Part shown: piece by piece, positions 6,445-12,761 of the stretch
Position numbering within the stretch: position 1 is the first letter of the stretch
Layout: the number at the start of each line of letters is the position of its first letter
Assembly (NCBI GenBank): GCA_030631505.1
Contig: DAOVKX010000015.1
Location: 1 to 15,760 of the forward strand
Direction of reading: 5' to 3'
DNA length: 15,760 bases
Source of the DNA: Candidatus Nanohaloarchaea archaeon
Lineage (GTDB): Archaea; EX4484-52; DAOVKX01
Program-made: the position numbers and the translations under genes
The notes under the pieces: model-generated
What the model saw: only the letters and a program-made list of their open reading frames with translations
Told to the model about the DNA's origin: nothing
Database searches by the model: none

Positions 6445-7563
6445 ATGAGCAAAGAAACAAACGATAATGGAAGCCCAATACAAATTGAAAGCGGAAACGT
6501 AGTCAAGGAGTATCTTATGAGGAAAAAGCCCATTATAGATGCGGTTATCAAGAAATACATTCCTGAAGAACTGACAGAAAAAGATTTGGAATTTATTTTT
6601 GGCAAGCCACGGTATAAGTATAACCTTGAAGCATCAAATGAGGCAATTGCCAAGCCAATATGGGATTTTCTGAACCGCGGCGGCAAGAGGTGGAGGCCTG
6701 CTTTATTCCTGCTGGTTGCTGAAACTCTGGGCGGCGACCCGGAAAAATTAATGGATTTTGTTGTAATACCTGAAATAATACATAATGCGACATTGGTGCA
6801 TGATGATATTGAAGACAGAAGCGAATTAAGAAGAGGTAAACCCTGCATGCATAAAATATTTGGAGAAGATATTGCCATAAATGTTGGGGATGCTATGCTT
6901 TTTTTACCATTATTACCTCTATCAAAAAATAAAGATAGTTTTAGTGATAAAATAATAGCCAATGCTTATGAGATTTGTTGTCAGGAAATGATGAACTTAT
7001 GTTTTGGACAAGCAATGGATATTTGGTGGCATAATGGTAAAGGAACTGCTGATAATGTTACAGAGCAGGAATACCTGCAGATGTGCGCCTACAAAACAGG
7101 AACTCTTGCAAGGATGTCTGCACGACTTGCTGTTGTTTTATCCGGTGGCTCAAAAGAGCAGGAAGATGCAATGGGAAAGATTGCCGAGACAATAGGTGTG
7201 GCATTCCAGATACAGGATGACATTTTAAGCGCAAGTGGAACCGAATTCCAGAAAAAGAAAGGTTACGGGGATGATATAACCGAAGGAAAAAGGACGCTAA
7301 TAGTTATACACGCACTTCAAAATGCGTCTGAAGAAGACAGGAAACGGCTGATAGAAATACTGAATATGCACACGACAGAGCATGAATTAATAAAAGAAGC
7401 GCTTGATTTGCTTCATAAATATGATTCTGTTAAATACGCAAAGGAATTTGCAAGAAAACTAATGAAAGATGCGTGGAGCGAAGCAGAAGCCCTTCTGCCT
7501 CAGACAGAAGCAAAAAAGAAACTGGAAGCTTTTGTGAATTATCTTGTTGAACGGGAGATTTAA
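6445..7563 (+). CDS. Polyprenyl diphosphate synthase (trans-type; GGPP or longer product)
   Basis: 372 residues. It condenses isopentenyl diphosphate with allylic diphosphates to make the isoprenoid chain for archaeal ether lipids, quinones or polyprenol carriers. Motifs: GGKRWRP at 79-85, first Asp-rich motif DDIED at 120-124, NVGDAML at 146-152, KTGTL at 217-221, and second Asp-rich motif FQIQDD at 254-259 with GDDITEGKRT at 275-284. The second motif is DDILS, the usual last Asp being Ser. The residues 4 and 5 places before the first motif are Thr and Ala, not the bulky aromatics of short-chain enzymes, so a C20 or longer product is likely (inference). An N-terminal extension of about 40 residues makes it longer than the usual 320-350. 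Codons from about 6870 to 7060 look more AT-rich than the rest. Confidence 0.92.
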   Translation: MSKETNDNGSPIQIESGNVVKEYLMRKKPIIDAVIKKYIPEELTEKDLEFIFGKPRYKYNLEASNEAIAKPIWDFLNRGGKRWRPALFLLVAETLGGDPEKLMDFVVIPEIIHNATLVHDDIEDRSELRRGKPCMHKIFGEDIAINVGDAMLFLPLLPLSKNKDSFSDKIIANAYEICCQEMMNLCFGQAMDIWWHNGKGTADNVTEQEYLQMCAYKTGTLARMSARLAVVLSGGSKEQEDAMGKIAETIGVAFQIQDDILSASGTEFQKKKGYGDDITEGKRTLIVIHALQNASEEDRKRLIEILNMHTTEHELIKEALDLLHKYDSVKYAKEFARKLMKDAWSEAEALLPQTEAKKKLEAFVNYLVEREI

Positions 7564-7574
7564 AGTGTTTATAA

Positions 7575-7588
7575 CTTCTTCTTTTATT
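7575..7588 (+). terminator. T-rich tract after the polyprenyl synthase gene
   Basis: CTTCTTCTTTTATT lies a dozen bases after the stop, between convergent genes. It is a plausible archaeal terminator with no hairpin. Confidence 0.35.
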
Positions 7589-7591
7589 CAA

Positions 7592-7954
7592 CTATTCAGT
7601 AAACTCAGATATTATCTGGCTTGACCTGTCTACGTATATTCTTATGTAGGAAATTATCATATTGGATGTGAATTTGTTTACTCTATCCTGGAGACTTGCT
7701 TTGAAGTTCAGGTAACTATATCCTTTCTTGGAATTTAAATAATTCTTTATATCATCCCAAGGTTTAAGCAATTTGGGTTCGCTGGTTTTTGAGAGTTCAT
7801 AACCTGATGCAATTATGCCTTTATATCTCTTTATTCTTTCTTTGTCTTCAGCCATATCCTTCTCATTGTATCTGATTCTGCTGGGCATTTTCTGAGCCAT
7901 TTCTGAATATGTGCTTATTATATCCATTGCTACTTTTTCGTACTCTTTTGTCAA
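7592..7954 (-). CDS. Unrecognised 120-aa helical protein downstream of the glycosyltransferase
   Basis: About 120 residues, hydrophilic and apparently all helical, with no membrane segment, signal or Cys. The listed start is TTG at 7954. The frame is open back to a stop inside the end of the glycosyltransferase gene with no ATG or GTG, and the next ATG is codon 10, so TTG at 7954 or ATG at 7927 are the candidates; AAAGG lies some 12 bases before TTG. It follows the glycosyltransferase stop by 14 bases on the same strand, so the two are likely one operon and may work together (inference). I do not recognise the family. Late residues (SLQDRVNKFTSNMIISYIRIYVDRSSQI, in pieces) suggest an amphipathic helix pair. 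Confidence 0.6.
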   Translation of the reverse strand: MTKEYEKVAMDIISTYSEMAQKMPSRIRYNEKDMAEDKERIKRYKGIIASGYELSKTSEPKLLKPWDDIKNYLNSKKGYSYLNFKASLQDRVNKFTSNMIISYIRIYVDRSSQIISEFTE

Positions 7955-7968
7955 TGAATCAATGTCCT

Positions 7969-9024
7969 TTATTTCTTGTATAAAACCATATTTTTAATCC
8001 AGTAAAAAAGTGCCATGGAAATTTCTTTCAGCATTTTATCTGTATGTTCCTCGCTGCCTGGCAGATGTCTGAAAAATCCAAAGTTATACTCGCTTATGCT
8101 GTCAATGCCGAATTTTTTCTGTACCTGACACAAAACTGATGTCTCTATGTCATAACCGTTTGAAAACTGTAACTTATTCAAGGCCCTTCTTGTGATAGCA
8201 CATTCTCCGCTGAACGGATAGTTTATACTATCCAAACCATCAAAGATTCCGCGCATGGCAAGAACTTTAAACATGGGCACTCCGAAAAGTCTTGAAAGTC
8301 TGCCTCCTATTTTAAATCCTTTGTAAGTCTTATGCTGTCTTATGTAATTTGCTTTTGTAAATACATTGGAGGATTGGTTTTCATTTTCTTTTGCTCCCGA
8401 ATTCCATCTGTTTAGGATGGGGTAACATAACCCTTTTACATAGTGCCTACTGAATGAAACTATATCAGAATCAACAAAACACAGAATGTCTCCATAAGTT
8501 ACAGGAACAGAAAACCAAAAAGATGCACCCTTACCCCGTTTCAGATAATCCACTTCTTTTTTATTAAGTATCCCTTTGTCGAGATATATTTTATGAAGTT
8601 CCGGGTCTGTCTGGCTGAGGATTCTGAAAGAAAAGCTGTATCTTCCCTGCAACGCCCTCATTTTTCCTTCGGGGAGTGACCTGACAAACTCTACTTCTCT
8701 TGCGAAAGTCTTTGAGTATTTTATTGCAACAGATAAAAGAAATTCAATGAATTCTGTATCAATTCCGCCATCTTCAGTTCTTGAGCCTTCTGCGATAACA
8801 ACTTCATCTATGACTCCACCATCTATAAGATGGCCGCAGGTTCTTATAACGTTCAAAACAGCCCTGTTGTATTCTTTGTCTTTTTTGTTAAAGGTTGGGA
8901 CCACAACTGAAATAATAATAGGTCTTTTTCCAGATTCATCAACTACAAAATTCTCCAATTTAAGTTTTTCTATTTCCAAATCCTTTATCTTCCTATGAGG
9001 ACGATTGAACAAATCAGGACTCAT
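7969..9024 (-). CDS. GT81-like glycosyltransferase (glucosyl-3-phosphoglycerate synthase family)
   Basis: 351 residues, GT-A fold. ISVVVPTFNKKDKE at about 38-51 is the nucleotide-sugar-binding start. RGKGASFWFSVPVTYGDILC (about 163-182) followed by FVDSDI gives the DXD metal motif DSD at 185-187. FTKANYIRQ (222-230), GGRLSRL (240-246), YPFSGECAITRRAL (269-282), GYDIETSVL (290-298) and H320 match in order the landmarks of GpgS-type enzymes, which put glucose from a nucleotide sugar onto 3-phosphoglycerate to make glucosylglycerate. No signal or TM is seen. No GpgP-type phosphatase gene is in the window, so the real acceptor is open. It is the first gene of a two-gene minus operon, divergent from a phosphoribosyltransferase. 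The ATG at 9024 has a TATA-like box 27-37 bases upstream. Confidence 0.8.
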   Translation of the reverse strand: MSPDLFNRPHRKIKDLEIEKLKLENFVVDESGKRPIIISVVVPTFNKKDKEYNRAVLNVIRTCGHLIDGGVIDEVVIAEGSRTEDGGIDTEFIEFLLSVAIKYSKTFAREVEFVRSLPEGKMRALQGRYSFSFRILSQTDPELHKIYLDKGILNKKEVDYLKRGKGASFWFSVPVTYGDILCFVDSDIVSFSRHYVKGLCYPILNRWNSGAKENENQSSNVFTKANYIRQHKTYKGFKIGGRLSRLFGVPMFKVLAMRGIFDGLDSINYPFSGECAITRRALNKLQFSNGYDIETSVLCQVQKKFGIDSISEYNFGFFRHLPGSEEHTDKMLKEISMALFYWIKNMVLYKK

Positions 9025-9050
9025 AATAAAATTTGGGGATAAATGTATTA

Positions 9051-9061
9051 AAGTTTAAAAT
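9051..9061 (-). promoter_or_regulatory. TATA-like box of the glycosyltransferase gene
   Basis: The minus strand reads AATTTTAAACT, 27-37 bases before the ATG at 9024, in the 92-base region shared with the divergent phosphoribosyltransferase. Confidence 0.4.
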
Positions 9062-9072
9062 TCCTATAATTG

Positions 9073-9083
9073 GTATATATTTT
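9073..9083 (+). promoter_or_regulatory. TATA-like box of the phosphoribosyltransferase gene
   Basis: GTATATATTTT is 34-44 bases before the ATG at 9117. It is adjacent to, but distinct from, the box serving the divergent gene, so the two promoters may compete. Confidence 0.45.
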
Positions 9084-9116
9084 AGAATTCATCATAAATT
9101 TGACTAAGAGATTCAA

Positions 9117-9824
9117 ATGGAAAAACTTACAAAAACTCCAAAGTATTGGGAACTTGGGAGAATACATGAAGAAGCAAAGCGAAGTTATTTTACGACTTCC
9201 GGTGCTCTTAAAATAAGAGGCAAATCAAAAGTAAGAAAAGAGTTGCCTGAAATAATGCGTGTGCCTGATTTTGATTATATGGCTTCTGACTCAATAGACG
9301 CGGAAAATATTGTTGATAAATATGCTGAGGAAATAGAGAAGATACGCACAAGAAGAGCAATTGACTATCTTGGATTTGTTGAAAGAAAGTGCGGCAGAAT
9401 AGGTGCGCTTTCAGGTTCTTGTGCCATCTCGATAGTAACTGAAATACCCAATATATTAATAAGACCTTATAAAGACATAATGTTTGAGAGGGTAAAACTC
9501 TCACCTCAAAAAAACAGAACAAGAGGGAGACAATTGTTTAACTCTAATGTGGCATTAATAACAGACCACTGCACAACAGGACGTGAAATGCTTCAGTGTG
9601 CAGATATTGTAAAAAAGAATGGCGGAATACCAACAGATGTAGTTACTTACGCATCAATGTCTGATAAAATAGAGTTACGCAAATTTGAGGATGCATGTAT
9701 AGAGTTTCATCCCATATATTCTCTTCCTGAAGATTTCGAACTGCTTCAAAAAGAAAATTCTTATCTTAATTATGTAAAAAATTACAGTTTAAAAAACAGG
9801 CATCCAAAAGCGATGAATAGCTAA
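9117..9824 (+). CDS. Phosphoribosyltransferase-fold protein (type I PRTase-like)
   Basis: 235 residues. The core at about 92-195 looks like a type I phosphoribosyltransferase: GALSGSCAISIVTEIPNILI (97-116) for the first strand-helix region, a flexible basic loop (SPQKNRTRGRQL), then VALITDHCTTGREML at 145-159, matching the PRPP-binding loop (hydrophobic strand, acidic residues, T-T-G) of orotate PRTase and relatives. The usual second acidic residue is His (D150-H151), which may mean altered or lost catalysis. The first about 85 residues are a charged helical extension without a match I know. Candidate roles are orotate or another base PRTase, or a regulator using the fold; I cannot choose. 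It is divergent from the GT81-like gene and convergent with the SEC59-like operon. No ribosome site is clear at 9117. Confidence 0.7.
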   Translation: MEKLTKTPKYWELGRIHEEAKRSYFTTSGALKIRGKSKVRKELPEIMRVPDFDYMASDSIDAENIVDKYAEEIEKIRTRRAIDYLGFVERKCGRIGALSGSCAISIVTEIPNILIRPYKDIMFERVKLSPQKNRTRGRQLFNSNVALITDHCTTGREMLQCADIVKKNGGIPTDVVTYASMSDKIELRKFEDACIEFHPIYSLPEDFELLQKENSYLNYVKNYSLKNRHPKAMNS

Positions 9825-9850
9825 CTAAATCAACGCTTCGCTAATATTCT

Positions 9851-9950
9851 AAGAACTTTTCTGTTTTCATTCCTTGTTGGATTTAATACTCAAATGCTCT
9901 GCGATAATCAACAAGGAATGAGCAGAAAATCCTAAAAACTGACAGTTCTT
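9851..9950. repeat. Nested imperfect palindrome (100 bases) between convergent genes
   Basis: Three inverted arm pairs are nested. The inner pair is a perfect 12-base match, CATTCCTTGTTG (9868-9879) with CAACAAGGAATG (9909-9920), around a 29-base loop. The middle pair is TTTTCTG (9857-9863) with CAGAAAA (9923-9929). The outer pair is AAGAACT (9851-9857) with AGTTCTT (9944-9950). Both strands could fold it as RNA. Position suggests a bidirectional transcript end or processing signal, or a small repeat element. Only one copy is in the window. Confidence 0.6.
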
Positions 9951-9962
9951 TAAGGATTTTCT
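9924..9962. repeat. Competing 10-base hairpin
   Basis: AGAAAATCCT (9924-9933) pairs perfectly with AGGATTTTCT (9953-9962) around a 19-base loop. Its left arm overlaps the CAGAAAA arm of the larger palindrome, so that stem and this hairpin cannot form at once. The right arm lies in the last codons of the 26-codon minus-strand ORF. Confidence 0.5.
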
Positions 9963-10030
9963 CGTTTATTTTGCACTTCCTTAATTAATTTTAGTGCTTC
10001 TTTTTTGCTCATAATTTCGTTCTTTTTCAT
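9950..10030 (-). CDS. Possible 26-aa microprotein at the operon end
   Basis: ATG at 10030 to TAA at 9950-9952 encodes 26 residues, charged and helical (MSKKEALKLIKEVQNKRENP from residue 7 on). The 10 bases before the ATG include GTGATTAA, and the 13 bases GCGTGATTAAATG equal those before the accepted 118-aa gene at 4446, so a ribosome could start here. It begins 10 bases after the SEC59-like stop. It could also be the start of a truncated longer gene or chance, and I see no homologue. Confidence 0.35.
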   Translation of the reverse strand: MKKNEIMSKKEALKLIKEVQNKRENP

Positions 10031-10040
10031 TTAATCACGC

Positions 10041-10631
10041 TTATATTATGCCAAGCAAATGCAAAACTATCTGGCCATTGAAGCCGGCGAATAAAGGAAT
10101 CAGTAAATTGTCATCAAGTTTGTTGACCAGAGTTTCAACTATAGTTGCAGTAAATGCCATGACAAGTATGACTGTCCAGTTTGTAAAAAATAAACAACCG
10201 ATAAAAATGTCAACAATTAATTCTGCCAGAACTCCTTCAACTGCCCTGTTTTTTAACCCCGGAATCCAGAGCCGCCCAAATGCCTTACCGATTAATGCTG
10301 CTGCCATATCGCCAAAAGTTGTCATTAAAACTGCAGCGCATGCAATTTCTTTGTTAAATACACTTATAGCAATTATCGCGCCAATCAAAAAGAAAACCTC
10401 CCCTCCTATTGCATGTTTTTCTTTTGCCCGCACAAACCTGTTAAAAAACGGCAGTTTTTTGCCCCATTCTATCCTTACAAATTCAATTTCTATGAAAAGT
10501 ATGAGCAGAATTGTCAGGAAAGACAGCGTCGGCGTCTTTCCAAAATAATGATATATCAATACAATTAAAACAGAAGTTAAATGAAATAATTTTCTTCCAA
10601 TTTCGTGTTTCAGGTTTAGTTCTTTTGGCAT
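10041..10631 (-). CDS. SEC59/dolichol-kinase-like or CTP-dependent lipid kinase family membrane protein
   Basis: 196 residues with about six TM segments. It matches the dolichol kinase/phytol kinase/phosphatidate cytidylyltransferase-like group (COG0170): E10..RK13-14..H17 at the N terminus, FGDMAAALIGKAFGR at 106-120, K127 and EG132-133 after it, and the late motif ETLVNKLDDNLLIPL at 166-180. Relatives use CTP to phosphorylate or activate isoprenoid alcohols, so in an archaeon it may make a polyprenyl phosphate carrier or recycle isoprenoid alcohols (inference). It is shorter than eukaryotic dolichol kinases but normal for prokaryotic members. It lies 33 bases downstream of the 92-aa membrane protein. 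No strong ribosome site precedes its ATG, so translation may be coupled to the gene before. Confidence 0.82.
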   Translation of the reverse strand: MPKELNLKHEIGRKLFHLTSVLIVLIYHYFGKTPTLSFLTILLILFIEIEFVRIEWGKKLPFFNRFVRAKEKHAIGGEVFFLIGAIIAISVFNKEIACAAVLMTTFGDMAAALIGKAFGRLWIPGLKNRAVEGVLAELIVDIFIGCLFFTNWTVILVMAFTATIVETLVNKLDDNLLIPLFAGFNGQIVLHLLGII

Positions 10632-10664
10632 GGTTTATAATTTAGTTTTGCGAACTTAAAATAA

Positions 10665-10943
10665 TTATTTCTTTTTGGTTTTGCTTTCTTTCAATTTCTT
10701 AATTTCTTTTTTCAAAATTTCTATTTCTTGTGATTGCTTTTGAGCAATATCCCTTTTTTCTAATGAGTTTAGTTCTTCTCTTAATTTTTTAGTTTCTTTA
10801 ATTTGTTCTTTTTGTAGTTTCTCACTTTTGTGTGTTTCTGTAACCCCTCCAATAAAGAATATTAAGGCAAATAACCAGCAGGGGCTATACAAAAAACCAG
10901 CAATAAACAACAATATTGCAGTTGTAATATAATCCTCCCTCAT
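10665..10943 (-). CDS. Small membrane protein with C-terminal coiled coil
   Basis: 92 residues. One long or two short hydrophobic segments (about 6-20 and 22-34, with SPCW between) are followed by a strongly charged helix from about 40 to the end with heptad-like Leu/Ile spacing and a Lys-rich tail. The layout suggests a membrane anchor displaying a cytoplasmic coiled coil. GGTGA 5-6 bases before the ATG gives a clear ribosome site. It is fourth or fifth in the lipoprotein operon, 27 bases after the winged-helix-like gene. Codons are AT-rich. The function is unknown. Confidence 0.68.
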   Translation of the reverse strand: MREDYITTAILLFIAGFLYSPCWLFALIFFIGGVTETHKSEKLQKEQIKETKKLREELNSLEKRDIAQKQSQEIEILKKEIKKLKESKTKKK

Positions 10944-10970
10944 TTTTTCACCAATTATTCCTCTTTTGAA

Positions 10971-11267
10971 TCAAGAAACAGATAATTTTATCTTAAATCC
11001 AAGAACATTTATTTTTTCTAACAACTTAGAAACCATTCTTTCATCAAGATATAGATACCCCACTTTACCAGCAGTTTTAACCTTAAAAATTGGTAAACTA
11101 TGTGGTTGAAATTGCGGTTCTAAACTTGATGTTAATTGTTGAATGGTATAAGTTACACCAAATTTCTTTTTTGTCCGCTTAATAATTTCTTTCCCAGTAA
11201 GTATGTCCGCTTCAGAAGCTTTTAGAACTTCAACAGTACGTTTTCCAACTTGTATACAATCCACCAT
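10971..11267 (-). CDS. Small winged-helix-like protein, unknown function
   Basis: 98 residues. ADILTGKEIIKRTKKKFG and TYTIQQLTSSL read like the helices of a helix-turn-helix, and FKVKTAGKVGYLYLDERMV like a beta-hairpin wing, so a winged-helix fold is likely by eye. There are no membrane segments. A strong ribosome site AGGTGAT lies 4 bases before the ATG. It may regulate its own operon, but no operator is visible. It is placed between two small genes of unknown function in an AT-rich operon. Confidence 0.65.
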   Translation of the reverse strand: MVDCIQVGKRTVEVLKASEADILTGKEIIKRTKKKFGVTYTIQQLTSSLEPQFQPHSLPIFKVKTAGKVGYLYLDERMVSKLLEKINVLGFKIKLSVS

Positions 11268-11302
11268 TTTATCACCTATTTTTTATTTTTAACTCTTTAA
11301 CA

Positions 11303-11551
11303 CTATTCATTAAAACAATTTTCTTTATTTGAATCTTTTGTTATAATCAGTTTTCCTTTATGTAATATTACATTCATAAAATTCTCATCACAACAAATCA
11401 TTAAATCGTAGGGCTTAATTTTTAGCAATTTCGTCGCTTCTGTAAATTCAATTTCCCTGCTGTTTAAAATTTCGTCTAATTGTTTTATTTTTTCTTTATG
11501 TTCTTCTAAAATTTCTTCAAGAAATTTATGATAATCTTTAGCAACTACCAT
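11303..11551 (-). CDS. 82-aa helical protein, unknown function
   Basis: 82 residues from the ATG at 11551. An upstream in-frame ATG would add 12 residues, but GGAGTGAT lies 4 bases before the internal ATG, so I choose the shorter form. Residues 5-35 are a charged amphipathic helix (FLEEILEEHKEKIKQLDEIL). The rest (FTEATKLLKIKPYDLMICCD, then VILHKGKLIITK) could be a small helix-turn-helix or alpha/beta domain. I do not recognise it. It is 35 bases upstream of the 98-aa gene in the same operon. Confidence 0.6.
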   Translation of the reverse strand: MVVAKDYHKFLEEILEEHKEKIKQLDEILNSREIEFTEATKLLKIKPYDLMICCDENFMNVILHKGKLIITKDSNKENCFNE

Positions 11552-11555
11552 TTTA

Positions 11556-11612
11556 TCACTCCGTAACAATTTTAGAATCTTTATCAAATATTTGTCTATC
11601 TGATTTTGTCAT
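11556..11612 (-). CDS. Possible 18-aa ORF coupled to the 82-aa gene
   Basis: ATG at 11612 starts 12 bases after the lipoprotein stop, behind AGTGATGAG. It encodes MTKSDRQIFDKDSKIVTE and ends in a TGA that overlaps the GGAGTGAT ribosome site of the next gene, the geometry of translational coupling. It is too short to judge by composition and may be chance. Confidence 0.25.
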   Translation of the reverse strand: MTKSDRQIFDKDSKIVTE

Positions 11613-11624
11613 TTCTCATCACTA

Positions 11625-12683
11625 TTAGTTTTCAAAACATAATCCCGCAGTACAATGATAACCTGATTCACAATCTGAATTTTTCCTACATACATTACAA
11701 CTGTTTGATACAGCATTACAAAATGGCTTTTCTGCGGTACAATGAGAATCAGACACACATTCAACACACATTGCCAAGTCTTTTATCCCATATAAAGCAA
11801 AACAATGAGAAGCGTCAGAAGGGCAATCTGAATTACTTTCACACGAAATAAACTCACAATTATTCTCTATACATACCATGCCTGAAGAACAATCAGAATC
11901 TTTGTTACATTGAATCTTAGAACACATACTCTCTAAGCAGTAAGGTTTGTATTTAGAGTGTTCACAATCGCTACTTAGCGAACATTTCTTAGTGTCTTTA
12001 CACAGTCTATTAACGCAAAATGCATTAAATCCAGAACAATCATAGTCTGTCTCACACTCAGGTTTTATCAAACCTTTTTCCATTGCCACATTAGTGTAGC
12101 AATCATTTTTTGTATCTGTGTCTGTAATTTCATCGCAAATTTTTTCATTCTTTAAACCAGTAGCGACTACATTGTAACACGCATCGCTCCAAAGAGGAAT
12201 AAAGTCATCCTGACATTCATTTTTTTCAGCAGATGTTTCAGCATTAACGCATATTTCATTCATCCTCTCACATATTACCGTATCTAAGGTTTTTCCTGCA
12301 ACCAAAGCATAGCATTCCCCCTCAAATACACCCGCTCCAAAATATTTAGATTTTAACCACCTACAAACAGACAAGTCTTCATTTTGAAAAGCTAATTTCA
12401 TCATACACTCTTTACCTTCAGTTTCCTTTAATTTAGCACATAAGGAAATATCTGTATTTTTTTCATAGAGTGCCCCTCTGTCTGTTTGTGTTTTGGTTAC
12501 ACTTTCATCACAAAAACCATCTCCATTTTTATCCAGACAACAAGAATCTCCAACTAAAATGTATGGCTCAAAACAAACAAGTTTTGATTGTGTACCTATA
12601 TCTCCTTGAGAAGTACACCCACTAACAAAAACAATACCCATAAGTAAAATCATTGTCAAACTTAAAGTCAAAATGTTTTTCAT
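11625..12683 (-). CDS. Secreted Cys-rich lipoprotein with repeated Cys modules
   Basis: 352 residues. The N-terminal hydrophobic signal ends in FVSGC, a lipobox-like site, so Cys23 is probably lipidated and the protein anchored outside. A CCLDKNGDGFCDE module follows at about 48-60, of a type frequent in small-genome archaea. Residues about 75-205 hold a helical Cys-pair repeat (C.ei....  D.CY..VA style, as in KNDCYTNVAMEKG). Residues about 210-352 are six tandem modules of the form C-x4-[DH]C-x6-7-C-x4-5-C (last: CRKNSDCESGYHCTAGLC), the fourth longer than the rest. All point to a disulphide-stabilised surface protein for binding or adhesion (inference). TATA and GAGGTTG before the ATG support the start. 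It is the first gene of a six- or seven-gene minus operon. Confidence 0.8.
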   Translation of the reverse strand: MKNILTLSLTMILLMGIVFVSGCTSQGDIGTQSKLVCFEPYILVGDSCCLDKNGDGFCDESVTKTQTDRGALYEKNTDISLCAKLKETEGKECMMKLAFQNEDLSVCRWLKSKYFGAGVFEGECYALVAGKTLDTVICERMNEICVNAETSAEKNECQDDFIPLWSDACYNVVATGLKNEKICDEITDTDTKNDCYTNVAMEKGLIKPECETDYDCSGFNAFCVNRLCKDTKKCSLSSDCEHSKYKPYCLESMCSKIQCNKDSDCSSGMVCIENNCEFISCESNSDCPSDASHCFALYGIKDLAMCVECVSDSHCTAEKPFCNAVSNSCNVCRKNSDCESGYHCTAGLCFEN

Positions 12684-12687
12684 AGTA

Positions 12688-12694
12688 CAACCTC
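12688..12694 (-). promoter_or_regulatory. Ribosome site of the lipoprotein gene
   Basis: The minus strand reads GAGGTTG, ending 4 bases before the ATG at 12683. It confirms the start at the signal peptide. Confidence 0.5.
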
Positions 12695-12713
12695 AAATGA
12701 TATAACATATATG

Positions 12714-12726
12714 TATTTTATAAATA
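12714..12726 (-). promoter_or_regulatory. TATA-like box of the lipoprotein operon
   Basis: The minus strand reads ATATTTATAAAAT, 31-43 bases before the ATG, in a very AT-rich 78-base gap after the HEPN-like gene. It marks a promoter separate from that gene. Confidence 0.45.
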
Positions 12727-12761
12727 TATAATTGCCAAATTTTTTTTAAATAATACATTTA

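Noticed and set aside
9868..9920. CRISPR repeat idea (CATTCCTTGTTG resembles parts of archaeal repeats)
   Set aside because: Only two copies, inverted to each other, with no regular spacing; it is a palindrome, not an array.
10048..10548. 166-aa plus-strand open frame opposite the SEC59-like gene
   Set aside because: The opposite strand holds clear family motifs (FGDMAAALIGK, LDDNLLIPL); the plus frame has no recognisable features or ribosome site.
11552..11587. Longer 94-aa form of the 82-aa gene
   Set aside because: The strong GGAGTGAT ribosome site lies directly before the internal ATG at 11551, and the 12 extra residues overlap the 18-codon ORF and have no site of their own.
11606..11625. 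C/D-box small RNA idea (AGTGATGA on the minus strand)
   Set aside because: No CTGA box follows at the right distance; the motif is better read as a ribosome site.
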